The notes under the pieces are model-generated. The model searched no databases and was not told where the DNA came from. It saw only the letters and a program-made list of their open reading frames with translations. Below are positions 51,681 to 63,871 of a stretch of 64,000 nt of DNA, piece by piece. Numbering within the stretch: the stretch's first letter is position 1; each line of letters opens with the position of its first letter. Source of the DNA: Dermanyssus gallinae (taxonomy: Eukaryota; Arthropoda; Arachnida; Mesostigmata; Dermanyssidae); assembly GCA_003439945.1 (NCBI GenBank), contig QVRM01003987.1, positions 264,238 through 328,237 on the forward strand, in the 5' to 3' direction. Position numbers and translations under genes: made by a program.

Positions 51681-52539
51681 CTAAGTGAAATGTAAGTGTA
51701 TTACAAGTATCAATGTTTTTAAATAATTTAGTTAAAGAGAGAACGAAATCCAAAAGTATGCATGTAAATGAATTGCATTTTGAAATTCATGGTGCTCGGT
51801 TGGCCATCTGGGCATACTCGTCTAGTTGAATCTTGCACAAGCGTCATACAAAGGTGGTCGTAGAATGGCGGAGTGAAACTCTTATTTTCAGGACAAATTA
51901 ATAGCTCCGTAAAAACATAAAATTAAGTCCTATTTCAATCAGCCATTAGAAACCATCCAATCCCTCGCCCCGAACCCTTTGGTCTACCACAGAAACGAAT
52001 CGCCCCATTCAGTCGAGCCGTTCTGCTTCCCCCACACCCTCTCTCCGTGGCTAACTGCGCTCTGAAATGGTGATATTTCAATGCACGATTGGAAAGTTTG
52101 ATTATGTTTAGTTACTCAATTCATATACCACCTTACATAATATTGATATATTTTTTTATAACTGAAGCCTAGTGCGGTGTAGGAGTGATAAGACATGCGA
52201 TAAATAGTGAATTAACCTGTGGTCTGGTATACTCAGTACCCCGGTGTTACTGGGGTTCCCGAGCAGGTGGCGTTTGTATATTAGTTAGAAAAACGTTTAA
52301 GTTTTGTAAAGTCAAGTTGGTCATGATAATACAGCATTAGCGCTGTACATGTTTTAAAAATCATGTTTAGTCAGAATGGCATGTTTTTATGCCTTTTGAA
52401 AGTATATGTGATAGTGCTAAACCAATTTTAGTTGTTAGTAATTTTAGTTTTCCAAGAATTCTTGTGTAACAAACGGTTTATACTAACAAGTGACTAAAAT
52501 TACGCATCCACAAAATCCGTAATTACGTTTATACATAAA
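51681..52539. other. no recognisable gene
   Basis: AT-rich; it may be the lost endonuclease part of the LINE whose ORF1 lies to the left and RT to the right. Confidence 0.4.
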
Positions 52540-53640
52540 TGGACCTCGAGTCGAGTGTTGATAATTATAGACCCGTGGCATATTATCCACAAATTCTTGT
52601 GGATAATATGTTTAGCTTTATATTGTCTAAGGAAGTGCTTGACGATCAGCAACAGGGCTTTGCTAAAGATAAATCCACAGCCACGTAACTAATTGAAATT
52701 ATCAAAGATTAGCCGTTTTATAATACCAAAAATAAAGCATTTGATTGTTCTTATTTTGGCATTTGGAAGCCTTTGACAGAGTAAACTATTTTCAACGTTT
52801 ACAGAAATTAATTGATCTAAATATAGACAAGCACACTGTTTCATGGTGTTAAGTTATCTAAATAATCAGACAATCTGTGTGCGGATTAAGAACAGTTTTA
52901 GTTGGTTTGGGGTGAGTCCCTCGGGCGTGCCTCAAGGACAATGTATAGACCCATTGTTATTCTGTGTATTCATTTTAGGTTTTATAAACGTATTTGACTA
53001 TATACCTAACAAAGGTGATTAATAAATGAATGAATAAACGTTATACCCAAAAGCATTACGCACTCGACGCAAATGGTTTTACATTTTATGGGACATCTGG
53101 CAAAGAGAACGAGAGAGGAAAAATACAGAGATTAATTGACTCTATCTCCGATTGGTGCGCCAAAATTGATATCATAATATTGATTCCCTAAACGGGCCGC
53201 TGTTTAAAGAAGGACCACGTTTACACACTTGAAGGAGAAGAGATACCTAGCATTCGCGATCTTGGGGTGACGGTGAACACAGGAAGTAGATTTTAACATT
53301 CACAACGCACAAACTATTCAATTTGCTAATCTTATATGTAATATTATATTTCATTGCTTTGTTTTTAAATGTTCAATATTTTGTGTCAGCCTTTATAATA
53401 GTCTAGTAGTTTCCAAAATAATTTACAGCTGTGAGGTCAGAGGGAAGCAGAAGCATATTAACGCAATTGAGAAAGTTCAGTCCAAATTCCTTCGACGTGT
53501 TGCATTAAGTTGTAAAGCAGAGCGTAGCAGTCTCGACTACAGAACGGCATTTAGGAGAAGGTTTTAAAACGTACGCACGAATCTCTTAGTCTAATAGACT
53601 TTTCATATTTTTTTATTATTTGCAACAACAATCTGCGCAG
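52540..53640 (+). pseudogene. decayed CR1/Jockey-like reverse transcriptase with embedded 3' end
   Basis: Blocks in order: SSVDNYRPVAYYP (about 52550), EVLDDQQQGFAKDKSTAT (about 52630), EAFDRVNYFQRLQKLIDLNI (motif A, about 52765) and VRIKNSFSWFGVSPSGVPQG (about 52880), then PLLFCVFILGF. At 52999-53036 comes YIPNKGD, two stops and an ATGAATGAAT tail, identical over 26 bases to 19766-19791. RT thumb pieces follow (IQRLIDSISDWCAKIDI, LEGEEIPSIRDLGVTVNT, about 53130-53290, and KVQSKFLRRVAL, about 53475). The stops show a long-dead copy; the embedded 3' end suggests a deletion or a second insertion. Confidence 0.72.
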
Positions 53641-54675
53641 TACTAAAAAATGATTATAGCCGTGAGCAAAAACAATCTTCCACACCTAACGGATACACGG
53701 AGCGCCACAATTTTGCCTAAAGACACAAGAGGATTTCAACAAAATAGTAAGGCCGGGCTACGTATTACTTAATCTGAAACAAAAAGTGGACGAATGTGAA
53801 GTAGTTTGCGGTTAATAGGTGAGCATAACAGGGCACCAGCAAGATAGAGAAGAATTAAAGGTGGGTTATAGATGAAGACGAGGACACCGCAAAATAGTAG
53901 CCTTAGACAGTTGATATTTTTTACCAAATAGAGGTACCTATGTATTAGAAGCTTTGCGGATAAGCTTGAAGAGGGTGCGATTATCCATAAATACCAAACC
54001 TGGATAACCGGAAGACTATTCATGGGAGCGGCAATCTTGCGGATTTTTTTCGAGTTTATGTCGGCTTGTGTATTAGGACAACGACATTTTTAAGCTGGGT
54101 GAAACAATACGCCCAGCGTCTCTGGACATAGTGCTTTTCGGCCTATCTTGCCAACTGCAGAAGTGGGTTCCAATTTACATGTTCAAGCGCAGCATTTAGT
54201 ACGGCTTATGGAGCATCTGGCGGAGTGGAAAAGACTTCTAGTAGTGTACTTAGTAGCAATATAATCAATCAAACCAGGTGTGCGGTTATAAAGTGAGTAG
54301 CACGGAAACGATTAGTGGATGTCAAGGAACCCCCACTATCGAGCGACCTAGCCAAATAATAACCATTCATAAACCTAACTATGTGTTAGGTAAAATAGCG
54401 CAGATACAGAAAGACTGAAAGGTGTGAGAGGTGGTAAAATAGCCTGAGCGGTGAACATTATGTTACGTTTGGATTAGAGAAGATTCGGGAAGTGAGGCCT
54501 TGGGAACACGTTAACATAGAGATTAAATGTAACAGTTTAACAGATGGAAGTCATAGAAGGGTGTTAAAGGAAGCCGATACAGGATAAAATCCACCTTTGC
54601 CGAATAGTGGCCAGTAGGATAATAGAAATAGGCAATACGACTCGGAGGAGAAACAAGGGCAGACCAGGCATTTCG
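53641..54675. other. no recognisable gene
   Basis: No conserved coding stretch or repeat identified. Confidence 0.5.
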
Positions 54676-55470
54676 CTTGTTGCACCCTAAGAAAATAGAG
54701 AAATGTCTTAGAAGTTTAAAAAGAGAAAACACAACGATAGCAGATATGCAAAAAAATACGAGTTGTGTATATTCTGACAAGAAGGGTGATTTTGACCGTG
54801 TTGAATATAGTTCGCTATTTAAGAAACTGGAGAGCATTACTATACATGCTTTCACGGAGAACGGGGTTCGCTCTTATTTACGGAATCGGTCGTTTCGCGT
54901 GAGGGTAAATTGTGATCTCAGTCACTCATTCACTGCACCCTAGGAGTACCTCAAGACGTGCATCGCCCTTGTCTTAAGAAAAATTTAAAACCAAGGCGAT
55001 CACATAAAACTTCAACCAGCTGGGAATGGTATTAGGCGCTGGCGTCCCGAAAACGGAATGCAGCTATCTATGCATGCATGCGTTATCTTAAATAATGATC
55101 CTTTAGTTATGACTATGTAGTTGATAGTGTTACACTAGCTACATTAAATGTAACTAGCTTCCGTGGTGTTCATGTGTCTGCTAAGGTCGATTTCAGCCGT
55201 CAACTAACATAAGTAGTCAAATCTTCTCTGGCCCTAATGAACAACTATTGTAGATATTTTATTGTAGACAATAACTACTTATTTACCAGCACATGGTTTA
55301 GCAACACCATAAGAATGGTCCGTCGGAGATGTTCTTTAAGTCGCGAAGACATGAATCTTCCATAAATCGCAATACTGTCAAGCTGGAACGTGCGATTGAG
55401 ACTTCAGTCGCAACGCGCAACTCTAGCACTAAGCTTCTTTAACATTACACCAAACTCTTTAAGAGCCGGT
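54676..55470 (+). pseudogene. decayed LINE reverse transcriptase fragment
   Basis: The plus strand encodes VYSDKKGDFDRVEYSSLFKK (motif A) and VRSYLRNRSFRVRVNCDLSH at about 54765-54930, then, after a stop, weak thumb-like residues (SFRGVHVSAKVDFSRQL, about 55160). It is the same RT subtype as at 52.5 kb, but it overlaps it in domain content and so is a separate copy. Confidence 0.62.
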
Positions 55471-57859
55471 GCTTCGTCTATCCGAAGTTGCACGCACTGA
55501 ACATCTAAAGAACATGTTTGTCTGGCCTATATCAAGGTGGATAGATTAGCAAGGTTTCTAATCTGTTCTCCTATCGAACACGATTACTATGACTTACTTC
55601 ATCTATCCTTCCGTGCACAAAACAACGATTGTGCAATTATTTGTGCAAATAAAGGCGTTTTATATTATGTTTTATAAAATGATGTGTGGGACAGTAATAA
55701 AATTGAGTGAATATGAGCGTCGCGCTGCTCTATTAGCTGCATTTGAAAAAGTGAGTGCGGTCAGGCTCAGCGTGCGCACACGCCAAGCGAACAAATCGTT
55801 TATGTGATTACAGCTGGCCGTCGCCTTCGATGTCTTCGTAATGTCTCTGCAGGTTGGTGAATCTATCGTTGAAGAATTGTGTAAGCAGTTGACAATTAGA
55901 GAATTATCGTATGACATTTCGGATGCGCTGTTGAAAGGGTTGCTCTAAGTACTAGGTAGAATATCAGTAGTAAAACCTCGGGGCACTTCAGCCAAAGGCG
56001 CCTGAGGAACATACTTTTGGCCCGACTAGTGATTTTGTAGCTAGTTAAGACTCTTCTGAAACCCGATAGCAGTAGGTGAATTTGGGAAGTACAAGTGTTG
56101 TGTACAAAAATATCTAAAATCCAGGCGCGGTTAGAATGGAACAACAGTAAGTAGTAAGAATAGCTTGCAGTAAAGCGTCTACGACATAAGCGATTCAATG
56201 ACCGAAATCAAGGTTAGGCGAAACTTATAGTTGGCTATCGAAGCTAGTTGGCTATAGTTAACTGGCCCGAGGCTCTTAAAGTGTTTATGTAGGAACCTTC
56301 TAACACCTTTCATGATGACAAACAAACAAAAGCGAAATTGAGGATTTCCGGAGAAACTCTAAGCTGCTCTGCCCGGGAAGCCGGAAGGAACCCCAGGGGC
56401 ACACGGACCGATTCGAATATAGCGTCAAAAGCTTATTATCGTTAATAGACTAACAATGGTAAACGACACTTTTTACTATACTACTAAATAAGCAATACAA
56501 ACGAATAGAAGGGAGGTCAGTGCCGACAGCAATGAAAATAGTGTCGAGGAAGGCGAAGAGGAGAAATGACAGGATTCGGGCTCGATACAAGGCCGCCATT
56601 GGCGTTTGTTAGAGGTCAAATTTAGGCGTTACATTATGGAACCTAGTGTATAACGGACTTGTGGAATTCAAAAACCTAGCAAACAGGATAGAAACGATTG
56701 CCTTTTTCAAAGATTCCTTTCCATTAGAGCAAGGCTAAGTAGGCGCTTAAAACAGGGCATACGAGTATTGTCTGTGAAGCTTGTACCAGAGTGAATACTA
56801 GAGCATCTGGTATTCCTGGCCCTTAAAAACGGAATATCTAAACATAACGTTAGATCAGCATAACATTAATTGACTGATATCATGACAGTAAACACTTCGG
56901 TGTGTTCCTCGTAGCCTGTGCTACAGACTAACATTGCGCTGCTAATGCCAAAATCGGAGGAGGTAGGCTAGCGGGAGACGACTGCTAGCAAAAGTTGAGA
57001 CCTCGATGCCCAAATAGATATATATATATAACAACAAAAATAAATACTTACTAAGACATAGCAGATGCTGGCAATGTGGGTAGAGCAGTTCTTTAAGACG
57101 ATTCCAACAAAAGCCGTGTTAGTGCCAACCAAAGCTATACATACTAGGAAAAGGCAAACGAAAAAAAAAACAGCTCTCAAAACAAATAAGGCGAGAAACA
57201 CCCGCTATACGGATGTCTTGTAGGTCAATTTCATAACGGTCTGAAATGCATATGTGTTTATTGCTAGCCAAAGTAAACGGAGTTGCCGACAGCCAAAAGT
57301 AACGAAGTGGCCGATACACATAATGTGTTACATTTGTGGGGGAAAAAAGACGTCACAAGATGCAACACTCAGTTGGCAGGAACGGTCATGTAAGTAATGG
57401 TGTAAATGCTAGTATCTGTAAAAGGCTGAAACTGGATGGCGAGAAAGGTAGCTACCATGATGCGGAGACAGGATTTGCTTGGCATGAATTGGTAGACGCG
57501 AGCAAGTGGTCAAGTAGTCACGTAGACCGAGCGGCTCCCGCCGAGACAAACGATAGTTTATCACAAACAGCACCGTCAGTTGCGTAGGCGGTGGAAAAAG
57601 GGCCCTTCGGTATTGCACATGAACCCCTAAGCAAGCGCTCCTTTCAAGGCGGGTCCCACGCCTTGCGTCTAATTGCATTTCCCAAACCTGTAGACAAAAA
57701 GGTCAGATTCTCAGCAGAATTGTATACGATCGACACGTAGGCTAACCTCACTACGCCTGCTATCGCGTTGTCCATTATAAAACGATCATCTATTATTGGC
57801 AATACCTTTTAAAGCACTAAGCTCGTGTAGGAACAGTGTATTGCAGTAATCTGTTTATA
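55471..57859. other. no recognisable gene; unassigned 83-codon frame at 57336-57587
   Basis: The frame 57336-57587 (plus) has protein-like composition and a basic KRLKLDGEK patch that could be a nuclear signal. It lacks an ATG at its upstream limit and shows no family I know. A strong donor-like GTAAGT occurs at about 57391. Otherwise only a small AT tract at 57016-57030. Confidence 0.35.
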
Positions 57860-59086
57860 CAGGTAGTTCAATAAGTTCTTAGAATGAAAACCAAGAATTT
57901 TCCAAATCATGTTTTTAAATTTATCTTATTCGATATACTCCCCGAGATGCTCAATACACTTTTCCCACCAAGATTTCAGAGCTTTTATACCTCTTAAGTA
58001 GAATTCCGCGTCTTTAGACTGAAAATAGGCATTGACAGCAGCCTTAACCTCTTTATTGCTGGAAAAACGCTTTCCACTGAGACTATTCTTCAAATGTCCG
58101 AAGAGGAAATAATCAGAGGGGGCCAGGTCTGGAGAATAGGAAGGTTGTTCAATAAGTTTGAACCTCAGTTGGGCCAGTTTTGCCGATGCTTGCCGGGACT
58201 TGTGTGCAGGAGCATTGTCCTGGTGAAACAGGACAACCTTCTTCTGCAAAGCGGGCCGTTTCACGATGAGTTCTTGCTAAAGGCAGTCTAACAGTCCTTG
58301 CCTAATATTTTCCTGTGATCGTTTCACCGCTCTCAAGGTAGTCGACCAGCATTATTCTACGTTGGTCTTAAAAAACTGTAGCCATCACCTTTCCGGTCAA
58401 TGCCGTTGTCCGCACCCTCTTCGGAGGTCCTTCATCAGGTGCACACCATTGGCAAGATGCTTCTTGGGTCTCGGGAGTGTAGTGATGGACCCAGCTTTCA
58501 TCGACGGTCATGAATCTGCGCCAAAATCCGGCCTTGGTTGAGCAAATGCGGCAGCCATTTTTCTCTAAGCTCTTTCATCTTCAAGTTTTCGTGCAGGATG
58601 AAATGCACACTACCTAAACTGATCCCCAAGGCCTCCGCTATCTCCCTAATATTCACTCGCTTATCTGCGGCAACGATTTTCCGCACCTTTTCCACGTTTT
58701 CCTAATCAGTTGCCGTTTTTGGGCGTTTTGAACGTAGTTCATCCCGGTGCTCCTGCAACCTCTTTTTAACTCATTAATCAGTTGGAAACAGTGGCAAAAC
58801 ATGGCGCAGAGTCACCGTACACCCTCGTCTAACTCAGTTTTCACTTAAGTCGCATTCCAACCTTTGAAATAAAATGCTTGATAACCACTCGAAACTCTTT
58901 TTTTCTCCATTTTTCAAAATCACGCCGATACGTTGCACGGGAAAGCGATCAAACGAAATCGCAACGGCCAATCACCATAATATTTTGACTGCTGGCAGTC
59001 GAAAAGTTGCAGTTCCTAATAGCGGTGGAAGCGCGCCAAAATTCGAATTCTAAAAAGCTCATTCTAAGAACTTATTGAACTACCTG
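57860..59086 (-). mobile_element. mariner transposon, copy 2 (1227 bp)
   Basis: Same family as 38217-39494: both ends carry the CAGGTAGTTCAATAAGTTCT inverted repeat. The orientation is minus. TA precedes the left end (57858-57859), but the right flank reads AACA, so the target duplication is not preserved. It is about 51 bp shorter than copy 1, mainly through a deletion at about 58530. Confidence 0.93.
57926..58720 (-). pseudogene. mariner transposase, inactive
   Basis: The N-terminal part (58498-58695) encodes IAEALGISLGSVHFILHENL and WLPHLLNQG. A deletion of about 50 bp (near 58530) relative to copy 1 then joins the frame to the WRRFMTVDESWV region. The second and third catalytic Asp are intact: FHQDNAPAHKS and SPDLAPSDYFLF, 34 residues apart as in mariners, in a clean frame from 58264 to 57926. 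Two stops, TAA (58368-58370) and TAG (58277-58279), lie at exactly the positions of the two stops in copy 1. Confidence 0.9.
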
Positions 59087-61596
59087 AACATTGCACTGTT
59101 ACGCACACAATTGGTCACTGCAGCCGTAATTTTATCTTATCAATGACATATCTAAAAAGTCTGAAGATAAACACTTCAGACTTCTATATGTGTCATAATA
59201 TTCTTCTTACATGTAACTAATAATTTATCTAATTATACCTAGAGTTTGTGCAATGCTTACGTTTACTAGTTAACATGGAGCATGATGCTTAGTCTACATA
59301 TAAAAGCTACTTTGCGTACAGTTATCATATTGGCAGTTTGAAGGGACATACTAAAGGCTAGTGGAGCCTTTTAGATTTTGCCCTAAACAGATGATGGGAG
59401 ACGTTGTCCAGAAAAAGCATTCAATGCAGTGAACTATCACAATAAACATTGTACTCAACTATAAGAACACATTTTCCTGATCTTAACTGTTCTTCTTAGA
59501 ATTGACTAATCCTAACTTAACAACTAGCGTCTATTTTTAATTAAAGAAGAGCCATGCCAAACATGTCAAACATGCATATTTTGACTAATGGAACAAGCCA
59601 CCACATAGTACATGGTGCGTGGGAAGTCTTCCCACGCATCATGTGACATAATTGGGCTTGCACATTTTCTACTAGGTGTCTCGTTTAAGAACACCTTCAG
59701 GGAAGCCATAACTTCAACGAAGAAATGTATCTCGCATATATTATTAGTAACGCCCTTTATGCCACGTAAATCGGCTCATTTGAAATATAGAGGAAGAATG
59801 AGCAATGGCGACCTATGTTTAAGTAAGGTAAAATTTGATGTCAGTGAACATCCATATTCAGTGGTAGGTAGTGACCTTTGCGATTATGCCAGCATTGTTA
59901 ATATATACCAGGATATTGGGTAATTTTAGGATGACTACATTGTCTACCGTCGCATAGCTTCTGGATCTTCCCATACTAATTAACTTGCCAGGGGAAGGGG
60001 GGATCGACTGATATTAAAGTAATATGAACATGGATTGAACATAGTGCTTTTTCCGAGGGATCCGCCGGTAGCGGATCGTTGGCAACAAATTTTCCGAGAG
60101 AAAGATTCAATTTAACTTGCAGCGCAATCTTATCTCTCTTGAGACAAATGGCGTCCGACGTGGGCGCCATTACGATTTGCGTTTGGCCCGACATACGATA
60201 GATAGTCCATCCCCCGTTCGATTTGTCCATGTCGAGACAGTTGAATTTATGCACGGCGCAGCGTCGCTGTCCAGCCCACAAACAACGAGAAGTGCTCGCC
60301 TCGTTTAGGCCAGCCAACTTTAACACGACGGCAACGGTTCTTGGTAGTTACCAGCGGGAGCATTCGAGACGTGCACCAGCTACAAATACGATTCGTTTAA
60401 TGCGAGTTCTCTTAGAAGTGAGGTGATGGCGTTCTCGCTAAGGCTGTTAGCCCTATTTGTTGCTAAAGTTTACAACTAGAGTGAATCTTAGAGAAAGAGA
60501 GAGAGATAGAGATAACCAAAATGGAACATGGCAGGCTATGAGAACTTTTCACAATTAGTAGTAGAGTCCGGGAAGCTATTGAAGTGTCTTATCCCTTAGC
60601 AACACCGTGCAACAATGTTGCTGCACTTGCGAAGATACACCAAAGCAACTCCAGGCGGCAAATAAATTTCATTTACGACAGTCACGATCTCTAAGGTTTG
60701 TCGGCTGGTTAGTAGCGCATATGCTGGGAGCTACAAAATGCAGGACATCGCCTGACTTTTCCCGGATCTGTTGTGCCCCTTAAGTGCAATTCGGCGGATT
60801 CCGAAGCGCGTCATCTCAAGCACATTTTTGAGTAGCCAGGTTGCACTGGACGTGAAACAAGCAACGAAGTCGCATGCACTTTAGGTACATATACATAAAA
60901 ATCGTAGATATTTTATAAGCAATGGCACAAAAGCTAGCCATCATAAACCGTCAGTGGGACAATGTTGGTGCGATGAGGTTGCAGGCCGCAACGGCCGATG
61001 TAGAGCATAACGGTGTGACCACTTTAGTGATTTGAACGGCCCGTCACGCAACAGGGGCGCTACCGCTCGCAATTCCACGTCATCAGCGACAGTACTGGCA
61101 GTGACAGCAAACGCAGCAACCACTCCCTTTTATTCCGTTATCCGGTCTCCTTGCAAGGAGTCTTCTGCACTTCCTCTGTCTGAGCCGTCTCGGGCGATTT
61201 CCACCAGCTTGTCCCAAGTTCCCGAGAGTACAGTTCCGACGACCATTTACAGTCGTCTGTGCACAAGGAACGGCTGCAATGACCAGCAAGCAAACAGGCC
61301 GGAACTGTATGATATGAACAGCAGCACCAACAACAACAACACACATCAACAGCAGTAGAATGAACAAGAGAGACAACAACGACATTGCGTGAACAGGGAA
61401 CGGGGCCGTAGGGAGTCTAATACGTCAATAGACTACAACACATCTATATGCAGCAGGGGAACAACGAAATTGTAACTACGTTGTCATCAATTGCTCGACC
61501 GATGGCAACGAGCAACAAATTCCAGCGATAACAATAAACACAATAGCAGTTATTCTTCACGGCTACCTACAATAAGAGCAAAACCTGATTATGCCT
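59087..61596. other. no recognisable gene; unassigned frames
   Basis: Two frames have protein-like composition: 59976-60326 (minus, 116 codons) and 61011-61358 (plus, Ser/Thr-rich, ending in an Asn/Gln tract). Neither matches a family I know, and flanking splice sites are not convincing. A GA run lies at 60494-60512. Confidence 0.35.
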
Positions 61597-61622
61597 TATA
61601 TATATAATATATATATATATAT
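61597..61622. repeat. (AT)n tail of the minus-strand R1/Jockey-like LINE
   Basis: AT tract next to the 3' limit of the LINE remnant at 61630-63780. Confidence 0.75.
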
Positions 61623-61629
61623 AAAAGAG

Positions 61630-63780
61630 AGATAACTGGTATAATGCGTGATGCACACCGGGAGTCTCTGTTAAAGCCACGGCAGTGTGGGACTCACAAA
61701 CCCACTAAAATCCAACCGTCCTCTTTGCCCCTTGTTGGGGGGTAGCCGCAGTACTGTCTTCTCGAGTTTACTTCACCTGGCCCCTCTCCTTGCCATTTAG
61801 ACTGCTCGATTTTATGTGGCGGTTATTTTTGCCGCGGAGACAGTTTCTGCGAGTCTTCTTATTATAATTCAGGATTCATGATCCTTAAGGAGCGTCCCTA
61901 CAACGGCTTGGCATGTCAGGGAGTTCTTCAGTCGTAAGTTCCGGGACAGTAGCTTTCGCTCAGTATCAACAAAAGGCGCAGTGTTCATGGCTGTGCCTTA
62001 CAACATCAGCCCCCCCTGAGTTGCATAGACGACATACGGGGGAGTCAGTTTTACGAATGCGGAGTAGATATTGCTGAAAACAGCCACCATGGCCTGTTAG
62101 CAGTTGCGCGAGTCCATCGGTATGCAAGCCGTGTTTGAGGCTGTTTCGTTTTTTGAAACCAGGAAGTACTTATTTTGTCTAATATCCAGGATGGCCTGGC
62201 AGAATTGTTTCCCATTGTTGGCTCCATTTGCTTAGGGTGTCGGTTATGCTGATTAGTGTTCCCTCCGTCCGGCTGTTATTTAAAAGATTTCTTAATGCCA
62301 GTTCTTTAACTCTTAAATCCCAAAGAATTTGTCTGCAAAAGGCCTGTATGACTGCTGTGGAAGCCGTGGAACTTGCTCGTGCTATGTTAAGTGCCATAGG
62401 TCTTTGAGTCTTGTTGAGGAGGCGACGTGTTGTAGCTCTTGTGGTCGTGCGCTCCCATAAGGGTGCGGCGGATAACATGATGCTGTCTATTACTGATGCT
62501 AAGAGGCGGCGCCGAGAATCGGTTGCTTTCTGGTGAGGATCTTTGGCTGCTTCTTTTCTTACTGCATATGTTGTCGGATATCCACCGAGGCTCCGTTGGC
62601 TGTTCCTTCGAGCAGATCCTCGTCTTGGGCAGTAACGATCAGTGCCAGATCGTCTGCATAGATGATGGAATAAACTCCCGGAGGATGCAGTAGTCTAAGT
62701 ACTCCATCGCAGGTTATAATCCACAGAGTTGGACCCAGTAGGGGACCCCGGCTGTGACTGCGTAGTCCGCTTGGTCGTCTAGGGACAATACTAGAATACG
62801 TAGCAGGTAGGTACTTTGTTTCCAAGTGCTTGGTTTATGGCATCCCAGGAATGCGCATTCAATGCGTCTTTCACGTCAATAAGAATGACCAGACAGTGCA
62901 ACCGGTTTGCTAACGGTGACTTCTCTGTGCCTCAGCTTAATTTAAAGCTTTGCTGATAGCCGAATGCGTGGAGTGTACGGCGCGGAAACCATGCTGGTTT
63001 TGCGACAGCTTCTTCTTGTCTTCTAACTCTGTAACTAGCCGTCCGTAAATAATGTACTCAGCTGCCTTAGATAGACAGGAAAGCATGCTTATAGGGCGGT
63101 ATGCTGAGGAGCTTCGGTTTTTCAAGGCACAAAATCTCCGCTGGTGAGAATTGTGTCTATCATGCGCTTGAATACCTTTAAATGTTTTTTAAGAGTTGGC
63201 GTACTACTTGCGGAAGGACAGCATCTAAGCCCGGTGCTTTTCCTGGCCGTATGCGTCGGCTATGATTTTGATCTCTTGGATTGAGATTGGCTTGAAGGTA
63301 AGGTCTGAAATTTTTGTTACGCACAATCTTGCACCCTATGCTCCAAGGGTTTTTTTACCGTCTCACACAAAGAGTTCCAGTAGTATTTTTACTATTTTTA
63401 ATGGCCTTATGTAGGTCTCTTCGTGCTTCTCTGTATTTTTCCCATAAAAAGAAGAGGTCTGGTCGGTGACTTGCTCTGCGGCGGGTGCATACGCGTCGTA
63501 GGCGGTGGCAGGTCCTTCGCTTTTCGGCAATCTGCCCGGGTTGAGAAAACTGTGTTGTAGGGGTCCCGAAGAAAAGTAGGACTTTTATGCCGTTTTCGGC
63601 GTGAATTTGGACGCCAGATCGTATGCTTTGGGGACTCTGCGGAGCTTTATCTGCAGTATTTTAATGTTGCTGGTAATTTTAATTGTAGTTTCCTAAGAGG
63701 TTTGTGACTGTGGTCTGTATGCTGGACATTGCGTTTGTAGTGGCGTAGTGTCCATCTACGTTGCATACATACCACTTAAC
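61630..63780 (-). pseudogene. decayed R1/Jockey-like LINE reverse transcriptase
   Basis: Minus strand. RSSSAYRPISMLSCLSKAAE and LSQNQHGFRAVHSTHSAISK are RT fingers (about 62960-63120). ILIDVKDALNAHSWDAINQA is motif A with changed residues (about 62870). VYSIIYADDLALIVTAQDED carries the intact catalytic YADD (about 62630-62680). LSAAPLWERTTTR and KWSQQWETILPGHPG (about 62180-62460) are the thumb and the start of the C-terminal block. Near 61730 is LPPNKGQRGRLDFSGF. Stops and frame changes interrupt between blocks. The endonuclease half is not recognised to the right. Confidence 0.78.
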
Positions 63781-63819
63781 TTTGGTCGTGCTGGCCTTTG
63801 CATATATAAATATAAAGAG

Positions 63820-63820
<1 letters not shown>

Positions 63821-63854
<34 letters not shown>

Positions 63855-63860
63855 TATATA
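63821..63860. repeat. (AT)n tail of LINE-Z
   Basis: AT tract following, on the minus strand, the stop and short UTR of LINE-Z. Confidence 0.88.
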
Positions 63861-63871
63861 AATGAATAATA

